A stretch of DNA of 64,000 bases from PBB1 sp965229345 (GTDB lineage: Bacteria > Pseudomonadota > Gammaproteobacteria > Burkholderiales > Burkholderiaceae_C): assembly GCA_965229345.1 (NCBI GenBank), contig OZ245872.1, positions 3,410,001 through 3,474,000 of the forward strand, written 5' to 3'. This document shows, in pieces, positions 8,484 through 16,705 of this stretch (position 1 is its first letter; each line of letters starts with the position of its first letter). Made by a program: the position numbers and the translations under genes. The notes below the pieces were generated by a model. The model was not told the DNA's origin and made no database searches. It saw only the letters and a program-made list of their open reading frames with translations.

Positions 8484-10639
8484 GCGGGCCGCTGCTGTCG
8501 GACAACTGGTACCGCATGCGGCAGCTGCGGCCTCGCCTGCGCGGCCATGTGCGCATCCACCGCCACGAGTACCGCGGCGAGGTCTGGTACGTCATCGAAG
8601 ACCGCATGGCCGCCAAGCACCAGCGCTTCAACTTCCAGGCCTACCGCGTCATCGATCTGATGGACGGCCAGCGCAGCATGGACGACATCTGGGACGCGCT
8701 GTGCGCCGACCTGAATGACGAAACCCCGGCCCAGTCCGACGTGCTGCGCCTGCTGTCCACGCTGCATGCGGCCGACCTGGTGCAGATGGACGTCACGCCC
8801 GATGTGGCCGAACTGCTCAAGCGCCGCAGCAAGCAGGTGCGCAGCAAGTGGATGGCGCGGCTGGGCAATCCGCTGGGCCTGCGCATCCCGCTGTTCGACC
8901 CCGACCGCCTGCTCGACCGCATGACGCGCACCGCACGCCGGTGGGCCCGCAGTGCCAGCCCGCTGCCGTGGGTCGTGACGTGGCTGGCCGTCGTGTTGCC
9001 GGCCCTGCTGATGGTGCCTGCGCAGTGGGCACAACTGAGTGCCCACTCCAGCGACCAGCTGCTGGCCGCCGACAACCTGCTGATGCTGGCGCTGCTGTTC
9101 CCGCTGGTGAAGCTGGTCCACGAATTCGGCCACGGGCTCGCCTGCAAGGCCTTTGGCGGCGAGGTGCACGAAGCCGGTGTGATGCTGCTCGCGCTGTACC
9201 CGGTGCCCTATGTCGATGCATCGAACGCAGCGGCCTTCGTCAGCAAGTGGCAGCGGGCACTGGTGGGTGCAGCCGGCATGCTGGCCGAGCTGTTCGTGGC
9301 AGCGCTGGCGTTCTACGTCTGGCTGCTGCTCGAACCCGGCACCCCGCGCGGCGTGGCCTACAACGTGGCCGTGCTCGCCAGCGTCACGACGCTGTTCTTC
9401 AACGCCAACCCGCTGCTGCGCTTCGACGGCTACTACATCCTCATCGACGTCATCGAGTCACCCAACCTCGGCAACCGCGCCAACCGCTACTGGCAGTACC
9501 TGGCCGAGCGTTACGCGTTCGGTGTCAAGCGCACCGAGCCGCCGCAGGCCACCGTCGGCGAAAAGCGGTGGTTCGTGCTGTACGCCCCGGTGTCGTATGT
9601 GTACCGGCTGACGGTCTCGCTGTCGATCGCGCTGTTCGTGGCCACGCAGTTCTTCGTGGTCGGCGTCGTCATGGCACTGTGGACGCTGGCGCAGAGCGTG
9701 GTGTGGCCGTTGATCAAGGCCATCAAGGCGCTGCTCCACGGGCCGCAGTACGCCGACCGCGGCGCGCGGGTGCGCGGCGTGATGGGCGTCGGGCTGGGCC
9801 TGGTGGCGCTGCTGCTGTTCGTGCTGCCGCTGCCACACCACACCATGGCCACGGGCGTGCTGTGGCTGCCCGAGCACGCCATCGTGCGCGCCGAGAGCGC
9901 CGGCTTCGTGCGGCAGCTGCTGGCACAGCCCGGCGCTGAACTGGGCTCAGGCGCGCCCGTGGCAGACATGGTGGAGCCCAGCCTCGCGGCCCGCATCGCC
10001 GTGCAGGAGGCCAAGGCCGACGAGGTGCGCGCGCAGTACGACGCGGCCTGGGGCACCTCGCAATCGAAGGCCCAGCAGCTCGAACAGCAACTGGCCCGCG
10101 AAGAGGCCTCGCTGGAGCGCCTGCGCGACGACGCGCGGCGCCTGACGCTGCGCACCCATGCGGCCGGAACGCTGCTGGTGCAGTCCCCCGAAGACCTGCC
10201 CGGGCGCTACCTGAGGCAAGGCGACATCGTCGGCTACCTGCGCACGCCCGAAGCCCCGCTGGTGCGCCTGGTGGTGCCGCAAAGCGAGGTCGATGCGGTG
10301 CGGCTGGACACCCGCGCTGTCGAAATCCGGCTGGTGCAGGACACCGCCTCGCGCTTCCAGGCCACGCTGGCCCGCAGCACGCCGGGCGCGGCCCACCAGC
10401 TGCCGAGCCCCGCGCTGGGCAGCAAGGGCGGCGGGCCCGAGCAGACCGATCCGCGCGACGACAAGGGGCTCGCCACGCTGGAATCGGTGTTCGAGTTCGA
10501 GCTGCTGCTGCCCGCCAGCGCGCCGCACGACTTTCTGGGCAGCCGTGTGCACGTGCGCTTCGAGCATGCGCCCGAACCCGTGGCCTGGCGCTGGGGACGC
10601 GCCGTGCGGCGGGTGTTCCTGTCGCACTTCGACACCTGA
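8480..10639 (+). CDS. PqqD-like / M50 site-2-protease-like / HlyD-like fusion membrane protein
   Basis: 719 residues from the ATG that overlaps the upstream stop (ATGA); a GTG at 8465 would add five residues. Residues 1-105 resemble PqqD-type peptide-binding folds. Several transmembrane helices follow, carrying the zinc motif H214-E-F-G-H218 and the second M50 motif NANPLLRFDG (N310, P311, D316). All expected metal ligands are therefore present. After further helices (to about 460) a barrel-sandwich HlyD-like segment begins near 465, with a coiled coil near 510-550. The plan suggests a membrane protein that binds substrate in the cytoplasm, may cleave it, and reaches into the periplasm. M50-HlyD fusions are known as a class, but their function here is inferred. 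Confidence 0.85.
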   Translation: MSGPLLSDNWYRMRQLRPRLRGHVRIHRHEYRGEVWYVIEDRMAAKHQRFNFQAYRVIDLMDGQRSMDDIWDALCADLNDETPAQSDVLRLLSTLHAADLVQMDVTPDVAELLKRRSKQVRSKWMARLGNPLGLRIPLFDPDRLLDRMTRTARRWARSASPLPWVVTWLAVVLPALLMVPAQWAQLSAHSSDQLLAADNLLMLALLFPLVKLVHEFGHGLACKAFGGEVHEAGVMLLALYPVPYVDASNAAAFVSKWQRALVGAAGMLAELFVAALAFYVWLLLEPGTPRGVAYNVAVLASVTTLFFNANPLLRFDGYYILIDVIESPNLGNRANRYWQYLAERYAFGVKRTEPPQATVGEKRWFVLYAPVSYVYRLTVSLSIALFVATQFFVVGVVMALWTLAQSVVWPLIKAIKALLHGPQYADRGARVRGVMGVGLGLVALLLFVLPLPHHTMATGVLWLPEHAIVRAESAGFVRQLLAQPGAELGSGAPVADMVEPSLAARIAVQEAKADEVRAQYDAAWGTSQSKAQQLEQQLAREEASLERLRDDARRLTLRTHAAGTLLVQSPEDLPGRYLRQGDIVGYLRTPEAPLVRLVVPQSEVDAVRLDTRAVEIRLVQDTASRFQATLARSTPGAAHQLPSPALGSKGGGPEQTDPRDDKGLATLESVFEFELLLPASAPHDFLGSRVHVRFEHAPEPVAWRWGRAVRRVFLSHFDT

Positions 10640-10649
10640 GCGACGCGCC

Positions 10650-12641
10650 GTGTCGACCGTGCTGATGACACCGGCGCTGCCACTGGCGCGCACCGCCTTC
10701 CCCGAACGCGAAGACAAGGCGGTGCACCTGGCCGACCAGTGGGCGCTGGGCGTGCTGGCCGACACCCGCCGAGGGCTGGCCCCCTCGCCGGCACGCGAGA
10801 TCGCAGAACTCGGCCGCCTGATGACGCAGCGCGCACAAGAGCTGGCGGCACTGGACGACACCACCCTGGTCGCGCGGCTGCGCGCTGCGGCCACCACCGC
10901 CTTGCAAGGCGGGCACCGCGCGGCGCTGCACGAGGCCTTGCTGCTGGTGGCCGAGGCAGCCGCCCGCTCGCTGGGCATGCGCCCCTACCCGACGCAGCTG
11001 GTGGGTGCCGCCACGCTGGTGCGCGGTCGCCTGGCAGAAATGCAAACCGGCGAGGGCAAGACCCTGACGGCGGGGCTCGCCGCCTGCCTGGTGGCCAGCG
11101 CCGGCGTGCCGGTGCACGTGGTCACGGTCAACGACTACCTGGCCGAGCGCGACGCCGAAAAACAAACCCCGCTGTTCCGCTGCGCCGGGCTGAGCGTCGG
11201 GGTGGTGATCCACGGCAAGACGCCTGAAGAAAAGCGCGCGGCCTACGCCTGCGACATCGCCTACTGCACCGGCAAGGAGATGGTGTTCGACTACCTGCGC
11301 GACCGGGTCGCCCAGGGCGGCCGGGCGAGCGTGGCGCAGTTGCGCGGGCGACAGCTGTTCGGCGCGCTGCCCACGCCGCCGGTGCTGCGGGGCCTGCATT
11401 ACGCCATCGTCGACGAGGCCGACAGCATCCTGATCGACGAGGCCCGCACGCCGCTGATCCTGGCGGTGAAGGCCGGCCCGGTCGACAACGCCGACGAGTT
11501 GCCGCGCGCGCTGTCGCTGGCTTCCACCCTGGTGCCCGACGACGACTACCTGATCGACGAATCGCGCCGCGATGTGCGGCTCACGCGCACCGGCCGCGAC
11601 AAGGTCACTGCGGCCACTGCGGGCTGGGGCGGGCCGTGGCGCGCCTTCCATGTGCGCGAGCACCTGCTGACGCAGGCACTGCGGGCGCAGCGCCTGTTCC
11701 TGCGCGACCAGCACTACCTGATCGACAGCGAAGGTGCGATGCAGATCATCGACGAGTACACCGGGCGCGTTCTGCCCGGCCGCACCTGGGAGCAAGGCCT
11801 GCACCAGATGATCGAGTGCAAGGAGAGCGTGACCCTGTCCGAGCGCACGCAGACGCTGGCGCGCATCACCTACCAGCGCTTCTTCGCGCGCTACCTGCGC
11901 TTGTCGGGCATGAGCGGCACGGCACGTGAAATGGCCCGTGAGCTGTCGGTGGTGTACCGCCTCGACACCGTCACCCTCCCCACCCACCGACCCAGCGCGC
12001 GGCGCTACCTGCCTGACGTGGTGTGCCGCCACCGCGACGAGAAATGGCAGGTGGTGGCCGACGAAGTGGCCCGGCGACAGGCGCGGGGCCAGCCGGTGCT
12101 GATCGGCACCCGCTCGGTGGACGCCTCCGAGGCGCTGAGTGATCGCCTGAAGGCGATGGGCGTGGCGCACGCAGTGATCAACGCGCGCCAGGATGCCGGT
12201 GAAGCCGAGGTGGTGGCGCAGGCCGGGCAGCGCGGGGCGGTGACCGTGGCCACCAACATGGCTGGCCGCGGCACCGACATCTCGCTGGGCGAGGGCGTGG
12301 AGTCGCTGGGCGGCCTGTTCGTCATCCTGACCGAATACCATGAGTCTCCGCGCATCGACCGGCAGCTGCTCGGGCGCTGCGCCCGCCAGGGCCAGCCCGG
12401 CGAGTGCGTGGCGATCACGGCCATCGACGACGATCTGTACACCCAGCACGGCGGCGCGTCGTACAACGCGCTGGTGCGCTGGCAGCAGCTGAACGGCACG
12501 GCACCGGCGGCCTGGATGAAGCAGTGCCGGCGCGCGGCGCAGGCCCGCGCGGAACGCATGCATGCGCGCACCCGTCGCGACACCTTGCGCCAGGATCGCG
12601 AACTTGAACAATCGATGGGCTTTTCCGGCGATCCGCTTTGA
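10650..12641 (+). CDS. Truncated SecA-like preprotein translocase ATPase
   Basis: 663 residues from GTG 10650; ATG 10665 is an equally plausible start, and neither has a clear ribosome binding site. SecA landmarks are intact: Walker A MQTGEGKT, DEADSILIDEARTPL, the LPTHRPSARR block, the motif V segment ATNMAGRGTDISLG and HESPRIDRQLLGRCARQGQPG (the usual GRSGRQG reads GRCARQG). Canonical SecA has about 900 residues. This protein stops shortly after the second nucleotide-binding fold, with only the start of the long scaffold helix, so the helical wing and the zinc-binding C-tail are absent. It is embedded in the export operon and not near sec genes, so I infer a dedicated motor and not the housekeeping SecA. 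Confidence 0.92.
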   Translation: MSTVLMTPALPLARTAFPEREDKAVHLADQWALGVLADTRRGLAPSPAREIAELGRLMTQRAQELAALDDTTLVARLRAAATTALQGGHRAALHEALLLVAEAAARSLGMRPYPTQLVGAATLVRGRLAEMQTGEGKTLTAGLAACLVASAGVPVHVVTVNDYLAERDAEKQTPLFRCAGLSVGVVIHGKTPEEKRAAYACDIAYCTGKEMVFDYLRDRVAQGGRASVAQLRGRQLFGALPTPPVLRGLHYAIVDEADSILIDEARTPLILAVKAGPVDNADELPRALSLASTLVPDDDYLIDESRRDVRLTRTGRDKVTAATAGWGGPWRAFHVREHLLTQALRAQRLFLRDQHYLIDSEGAMQIIDEYTGRVLPGRTWEQGLHQMIECKESVTLSERTQTLARITYQRFFARYLRLSGMSGTAREMARELSVVYRLDTVTLPTHRPSARRYLPDVVCRHRDEKWQVVADEVARRQARGQPVLIGTRSVDASEALSDRLKAMGVAHAVINARQDAGEAEVVAQAGQRGAVTVATNMAGRGTDISLGEGVESLGGLFVILTEYHESPRIDRQLLGRCARQGQPGECVAITAIDDDLYTQHGGASYNALVRWQQLNGTAPAAWMKQCRRAAQARAERMHARTRRDTLRQDRELEQSMGFSGDPL

Positions 12642-12663
12642 TGGACCTACCGCTACCGACACC

Positions 12664-13491
12664 ATGAAACTCACTGCCCCTTCCCGACTGCTCTGGATGC
12701 CTGCGTGGCTGGTTTGCGCAGCCGCCCAGCCGGCCGTGGCCGCACCAGGCGGTGGCTACGCCTGCCTGATCGAGCCCTCGCAGCGCGTGGAGCTGCGCAG
12801 CGTGGTCGAAGGCCGCATCGATGCGATCACCGTGGACCGCGGGGCCGAAGTGCGCAAGGGGCAGGTGCTGGTCGAGCTCGAAAGCGCCGCCGACCGCGCC
12901 GCGCTCGACGCCGCACGCTACCGCGCCGTGATGGAGGGGCAGGTGAAAACCGCCGAGAGCCGTCGCCAGGCCGCCAAGACCAAGCTGACGCGCCGCGACG
13001 ATCTCGTGCAGGAAAAGTTCATCGCCGTCCAGGACCGCGACGACACCGCCGCCGAGCTGTCACTCGCCGAGGCCAGCCTGGTCGAGGCGCAAGACAACCG
13101 GCGCCTGGCCGAGCTGGAGCAGCGCCGCCTGCAGGAAACGCTGGAGCAGCGCCGCATCCGCAGCCCGATCAACGGCGTGGTCACCGAACGACTGCAGCAG
13201 GTGGGCGAGATCGCGCAGACCGGCGAGAGCGCGCGCGCCATCCTGAAGCTCGCGCAGGTGAACCCGCTGCGCATCGACGTGGTGCTGCCGGTGGGGCTGT
13301 TCGGCAAGGTGAAAGTGGGCGCGCCGGCATCGATCACCACCGAGGCTCCGCTGTCGGGGCACTACACCGCCACGGTGTCGGTGGTCGACCGCGTGGTCGA
13401 TTCCGCCAGCGGCACCTTCCGCGCCCGCCTCGACCTGCCCAACCCCAAGGGCGAGATCCCGGCGGGCGTCAAGTGCGCGGTGCAGTTCTAG
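12664..13491 (+). CDS. HlyD/RND-type periplasmic adaptor subunit
   Basis: 275 residues from the ATG after the SecA-like gene. A signal peptide (about residues 1-26, ending AVA) makes it periplasmic. The lipoyl-like half RIDAITVDRGAEVRKGQVLVEL is followed by a helical hairpin (about 80-160), the second half RIRSPINGVVTERL and a beta-barrel. This is the short membrane-fusion-protein layout. It is the last gene of the operon and the third HlyD-like module in it. It may complete the collar between the membrane components and the TolC-like channel. Confidence 0.9.
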   Translation: MKLTAPSRLLWMPAWLVCAAAQPAVAAPGGGYACLIEPSQRVELRSVVEGRIDAITVDRGAEVRKGQVLVELESAADRAALDAARYRAVMEGQVKTAESRRQAAKTKLTRRDDLVQEKFIAVQDRDDTAAELSLAEASLVEAQDNRRLAELEQRRLQETLEQRRIRSPINGVVTERLQQVGEIAQTGESARAILKLAQVNPLRIDVVLPVGLFGKVKVGAPASITTEAPLSGHYTATVSVVDRVVDSASGTFRARLDLPNPKGEIPAGVKCAVQF

Positions 13492-13539
13492 GCGCGACCG
13501 CGCACGTCCCTGCCGCGAGCACCGCCCGATCGCGGCGGC

Positions 13540-14394
13540 TCAGTACGGGATGAACTCGGTCTCGCCCGGCACCTGGCCCAGGGCCTGGTCACGCCACGCC
13601 GCCTTGGCCTCGTCGATCCGCTCACGGCGCGAGGACACGAAGTTCCACACCATGTGGCGGTGCCCCAGCGGCTCGCCGCCAATGAGCGCGAAGCGTGCTC
13701 CGTCGGGTGCCGCGATCGTGCAGGCCGCGCCGTCGAGCACGCCCAGCGTCCACGGACCGAGCAGCTCGCCGTCGATGCGCACCGCGCCCTCCAATCCGTA
13801 GAGCGCACGCTCGAACCCGCTGGCCGGCAGCTGCACCACCGCCCCTGGCGACACGCTGAACTCGACATAGAGCGTGGGCGAGGTCGGCTTGACGGGTGAA
13901 GCAACACCCAGCAGTTCGCCGATCAGGACGCGGGCGGTGTACCCCTCGCCCTGCACTTGCGGAATGTCCGCTGCGGGCGTGTGTGCGAAGGCAGGGTCGC
14001 ACTCCTCGAGCGACTCCGGCAGCGCACACCACAGCTGCAGCCCGTGCGATGCATAGCGTGTGCCGCGCAGATCGTCGGGCGCGCGCTCTGAATGCACGAT
14101 GCCGCGGCCGGCGGTCATCCAGTTGATGGCGCCCGGCTCGATGCGCTGCACGACACCGGTGCTGTCGCGGTGCATCATCGCCCCCTCGAACAGATAGGTG
14201 ACGGTGGACAGGCCGATGTGCGGATGCGGTCGCACATCGTGGTTGTCGTCCGGCTGGTGGATGACGGGCCCGAAGTGGTCGAAGAACACGAACGGCCCGA
14301 CCGCCTGGCGCAACGCCGAAGGCAGCAGCCGCCTCACGATGAAGCCGCCGCCGAGGTCCTTGAGATGCGGTTCAAGCACGTGCACGATGGTCAT
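13540..14394 (-). CDS. Pirin family bicupin protein
   Basis: 284 residues, typical of pirins. The N-terminal cupin carries the metal-binding signature RPHPHIGLSTVTYLF and GRGIVHSE, where the histidines and glutamate bind iron in characterised pirins. A C-terminal cupin follows. Some bacterial pirins act as quercetinases or redox sensors, but the substrate cannot be read here. It converges on the export operon and sits upstream, in its own direction of reading, of no clear partner. The ATG at 14394 is the family-typical start. Confidence 0.9.
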   Translation of the reverse strand: MTIVHVLEPHLKDLGGGFIVRRLLPSALRQAVGPFVFFDHFGPVIHQPDDNHDVRPHPHIGLSTVTYLFEGAMMHRDSTGVVQRIEPGAINWMTAGRGIVHSERAPDDLRGTRYASHGLQLWCALPESLEECDPAFAHTPAADIPQVQGEGYTARVLIGELLGVASPVKPTSPTLYVEFSVSPGAVVQLPASGFERALYGLEGAVRIDGELLGPWTLGVLDGAACTIAAPDGARFALIGGEPLGHRHMVWNFVSSRRERIDEAKAAWRDQALGQVPGETEFIPY

Positions 14395-14437
14395 CGTCTT
14401 TCTCCTGAAAGCCTTGATTGGAGCCGAGGCGCCGACG

Positions 14438-14776
14438 CTAGCTCTCGGCGTCGTGGTGAAACTCGCGCAGCTCTTGCGAGCAGCGGCACGCCTGGGCCAG
14501 CTTGGATGCCCACTCGACGGCGGCCTCGCGCGACGGGAGTTCCAGCACGCAGAAGCCGCCGCTGAATTCCCGGGTTTGCGGATAGGTCTGTCGGGTCGCG
14601 GTTCCGTCCGATGCCACCATCAGCGCCCCGACCTCCTCGTTGAGCCCGCCTGCGAACACGTACACGCCCGCTTGCTTGGCCGCTCGGATGACCGCGTGCG
14701 AGTCGGCACTGGCAGCGGCCAGCTCATCCGCGGTGAGGTCCATCGCCGGGGCGGGAAAGGAGATCAGGTATTTCAT
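14438..14776 (-). CDS. YCII-related (DGPF domain) protein
   Basis: 112 residues opening MKYLISFPAP, the normal start of YCII/DGPF proteins, with an alpha-beta dimeric-barrel pattern throughout (GGLNEEVGALMV, GGFCVLELPSREAAVEWA). Such proteins are often linked to ECF sigma factors or small-molecule metabolism, and their chemistry is largely unknown. Its start overlaps the stop of the methyltransferase gene by four bases, so the two are probably co-translated. Confidence 0.82.
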   Translation of the reverse strand: MKYLISFPAPAMDLTADELAAASADSHAVIRAAKQAGVYVFAGGLNEEVGALMVASDGTATRQTYPQTREFSGGFCVLELPSREAAVEWASKLAQACRCSQELREFHHDAES

Positions 14777-15645
14777 GCGGGTTCGGGCCCGGGTGGCCCG
14801 CCTCCATCCTTCGTCGCCACGACTTGCGCCAGCACGATGCGCCCCTGCTCGAGGTTGCGCCGCTGGTTGAGCGCCATCGCCGAGAAGTCTTCTCCCATCA
14901 ACAGCGCGAAACTGAGCGGTGGCATGCCGAGCCGCTGGATGCGCTCGGCGAGGGCGACGAACCAGGCCTTGCCGGCCTCGGTTGAGTCCACCCAGTTGGT
15001 GATCTGGAAGCCGGCCTCGGTCAGGCAGGCGCGCAACTCGTCTGGCGATGCAAGAAAACTCGTCTCTGGTGTTCTCGCCCAGGGGACCGGGAAGTGCACC
15101 GGGCCTTCGGGGCCGCTAAGGATGTCGTAGATGGCCAGGGTGCCGCCGGGCTTCAGCACGCGGTACATCTCGCTGTACAGGCGCGCCTTGTCGGCAATGT
15201 TCATCGCCACGTGTTCCGTCCACACGACGTCGAAAGAGGCCGGCTCAAACGGCAGGCTGAGGGCATCGCCTTGCTGAAACTGCAGCAGGTGGCCGAGGCC
15301 GAGGCGCTCGGAGAGCAGGCTGGCCGTCTGGCAGTACGCCTCGGTCAGGTCGATGCCCGTGACCTGGCATCCGTACTCCGATGCCAACGTTCGGGCCGGG
15401 CCGCCCAAGCCGCTGCCCACATCCAGAACCGCCATCGCGCGGCTGATCTTCGCGGCTCGCGCGAGGTCCAGCGTAGCGGCACGCCCTCGAATATGAAATT
15501 CGTCGATCGGTGCCAGGTCTTCGGGTGTGAGGCGATTCGGGTCCCGACCTGCCACCGCCAGCGCATCGAGGATCGATTGCCCCAGATCGGTGACGGTGTA
15601 GTGATCCTGAACCTTCGAATTGCGCTGCTCAGCTTCCGAAGCCAT
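14773..15645 (-). CDS. Class I SAM-dependent methyltransferase
   Basis: About 290 residues. Two ATGs are six bases apart (15651 and 15645). A GGAG directly abuts the first and is correctly spaced for the second, so 15645 is preferred. Motif I DVGSGLGGPAR, an acidic end of strand 2 (TGIDLTEAYC), and the post-motif region GDALSLPFEPASFDVVWTEHV are all clear. The family resembles UbiE and sarcosine/dimethylglycine-type N-methyltransferases. The substrate is unknown. It is translationally coupled to the YCII gene. Confidence 0.88.
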   Translation of the reverse strand: MASEAEQRNSKVQDHYTVTDLGQSILDALAVAGRDPNRLTPEDLAPIDEFHIRGRAATLDLARAAKISRAMAVLDVGSGLGGPARTLASEYGCQVTGIDLTEAYCQTASLLSERLGLGHLLQFQQGDALSLPFEPASFDVVWTEHVAMNIADKARLYSEMYRVLKPGGTLAIYDILSGPEGPVHFPVPWARTPETSFLASPDELRACLTEAGFQITNWVDSTEAGKAWFVALAERIQRLGMPPLSFALLMGEDFSAMALNQRRNLEQGRIVLAQVVATKDGGGPPGPEPA

Positions 15646-15744
15646 CGTCATCTCCAGTGGGACACCGTGCTGCGCCAGCAGTATGCGCGCGGTGCTGCCT
15701 GCGACATTTGGCGTTTTCGCTGAGGCCCGAGCACCGGCGCAGGG

Positions 15745-16179
15745 TCAGGCCCCGCAGGTGTTGCTCGCCGACTGCGGCAGACCGAACACACGGTCGAACG
15801 CCCAGGTGAACGCAATGGCGTAGACAAAGAAGAAGGCCAGGATGCCGAGGTCTGCGAGCAAGGCTTTGAGCAGCGTGGTCTCCAGCCAGTACGCCATGAC
15901 CGGGACGAGGATGATGACCAGGCCGCCTTCGAACCCGATGCCGTGCGCAAGACGCCGCCCGAACGAGCGGCCCTTGACGGCTTGCCGGGATTCCCAGGCC
16001 TCGAAGAGCCCGTTGAAAACGTAGTTCCAGCCGAGCGCAATGATGGACATGACGACCGCCAGCGGGAGGGCAGAAGCCACCGATTGCTCGAACATCAGGC
16101 TCATGGCCGGCCCGACGAACGCGATGGCGAAGGCCTCGTAGAGAACCGCTTGGACGACGCGACGGACAGTGGGGGACAT
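15745..16179 (-). CDS. PACE-family (chlorhexidine efflux-like) transporter
   Basis: 144 residues from the ATG at 16179, which begins MSPTVRRVVQAVLYEAFAI as in PACE proteins. A longer frame to 16230 exists but adds a non-conserved tail. Four transmembrane helices form two bacterial transmembrane pairs (residues about 10-65 and 80-140), with the conserved W-N-Y/F-N pattern in helix 2 (LGWNYVFNGLFE). PACE proteins are proton-coupled drug or polyamine efflux pumps such as AceI. No LysR-type activator, commonly found next to them, is adjacent. Confidence 0.85.
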   Translation of the reverse strand: MSPTVRRVVQAVLYEAFAIAFVGPAMSLMFEQSVASALPLAVVMSIIALGWNYVFNGLFEAWESRQAVKGRSFGRRLAHGIGFEGGLVIILVPVMAYWLETTLLKALLADLGILAFFFVYAIAFTWAFDRVFGLPQSASNTCGA

Positions 16180-16230
16180 GCCAAGGATTCTGCTCCGCGC
16201 CGCGCGGCAGGCATGACCCAGCCAGTTCAC

Positions 16231-16611
16231 CTAGACGTGGATTTGGCGGCCACCAGCGAACGCCCAGTTCTCCCAAGTGGTTTCCTTGAAAACCACCATG
16301 GCGTTCTCTGGGTTGTGCCCTGCGGCGACAAGACCGGTCATCAGGTTCGCGAGGAACTGCTTCTTCACCTTGACGCTGCGGCCCGCGGACAGAACGATCT
16401 CGATGAGGACGAAGTCATCGGTTCGCTTTCCGTGCACGTCTGGGTAGGAGACGTCGAAGCGGAAGTCCTCGTGCGACAACTCCAGCACCCGATGGAAGCG
16501 ATCGGCTTCGGGGACGCCGATGCTGACCAGCGCGCCGTGTACCGCTTGAAGCACCGAGTCCTTGAATGCGGCGGACTTCGGCCGAAGGACGGTGAGGGTG
16601 ACAAGAGGCAT
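16231..16611 (-). CDS. Tautomerase family protein
   Basis: 126 residues beginning MPLVTLTV. After removal of Met this exposes the catalytic Pro-1 expected of the tautomerase superfamily. The rest (HRVLELSHEDFRFD, FVLIEIVLSAGR) fits the double beta-alpha-beta form of about 125 residues. Its ATG at 16611 lies 17 bases from the outer edge of the last attC, as cassette genes do, but no attC is seen at its 3' end. It may be the stranded remnant of a cassette or the first fixed chromosomal gene. Confidence 0.85.
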   Translation of the reverse strand: MPLVTLTVLRPKSAAFKDSVLQAVHGALVSIGVPEADRFHRVLELSHEDFRFDVSYPDVHGKRTDDFVLIEIVLSAGRSVKVKKQFLANLMTGLVAAGHNPENAMVVFKETTWENWAFAGGRQIHV

Positions 16612-16627
16612 GGCGGTCTCCTTCAAG

Positions 16628-16705
16628 GCCTAACGCCGCCCTTGAGCGGCCGTGCCGACGAGCGAGGCTCGCTGGCGAGGGTTCGTCTCGAATGGCTGGT
16701 TAGTG
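16628..16705 (-). other. attC site 1 (SGNH hydrolase cassette)
   Basis: 78 bp. Read on the minus strand, it opens with CACTAAC (degenerate at the first core base, containing the stop codon of the SGNH gene) and ends with the perfect core GTTAGGC. The interior holds GC-rich inverted repeats near 16637-16675. It is the array site furthest from attI. Confidence 0.75.

Noticed and set aside
10293..10649. N-terminal extension of the SecA-like gene
   Set aside because: It overlaps the M50 gene in another frame and has an Arg/Ala/Cys-rich shadow composition; SecA similarity starts only after 10650.
13512..13536. Hairpin between the export operon and the pirin gene as a terminator
   Set aside because: Only a 7 bp stem with an 11-base loop and no T tract; too weak to call.
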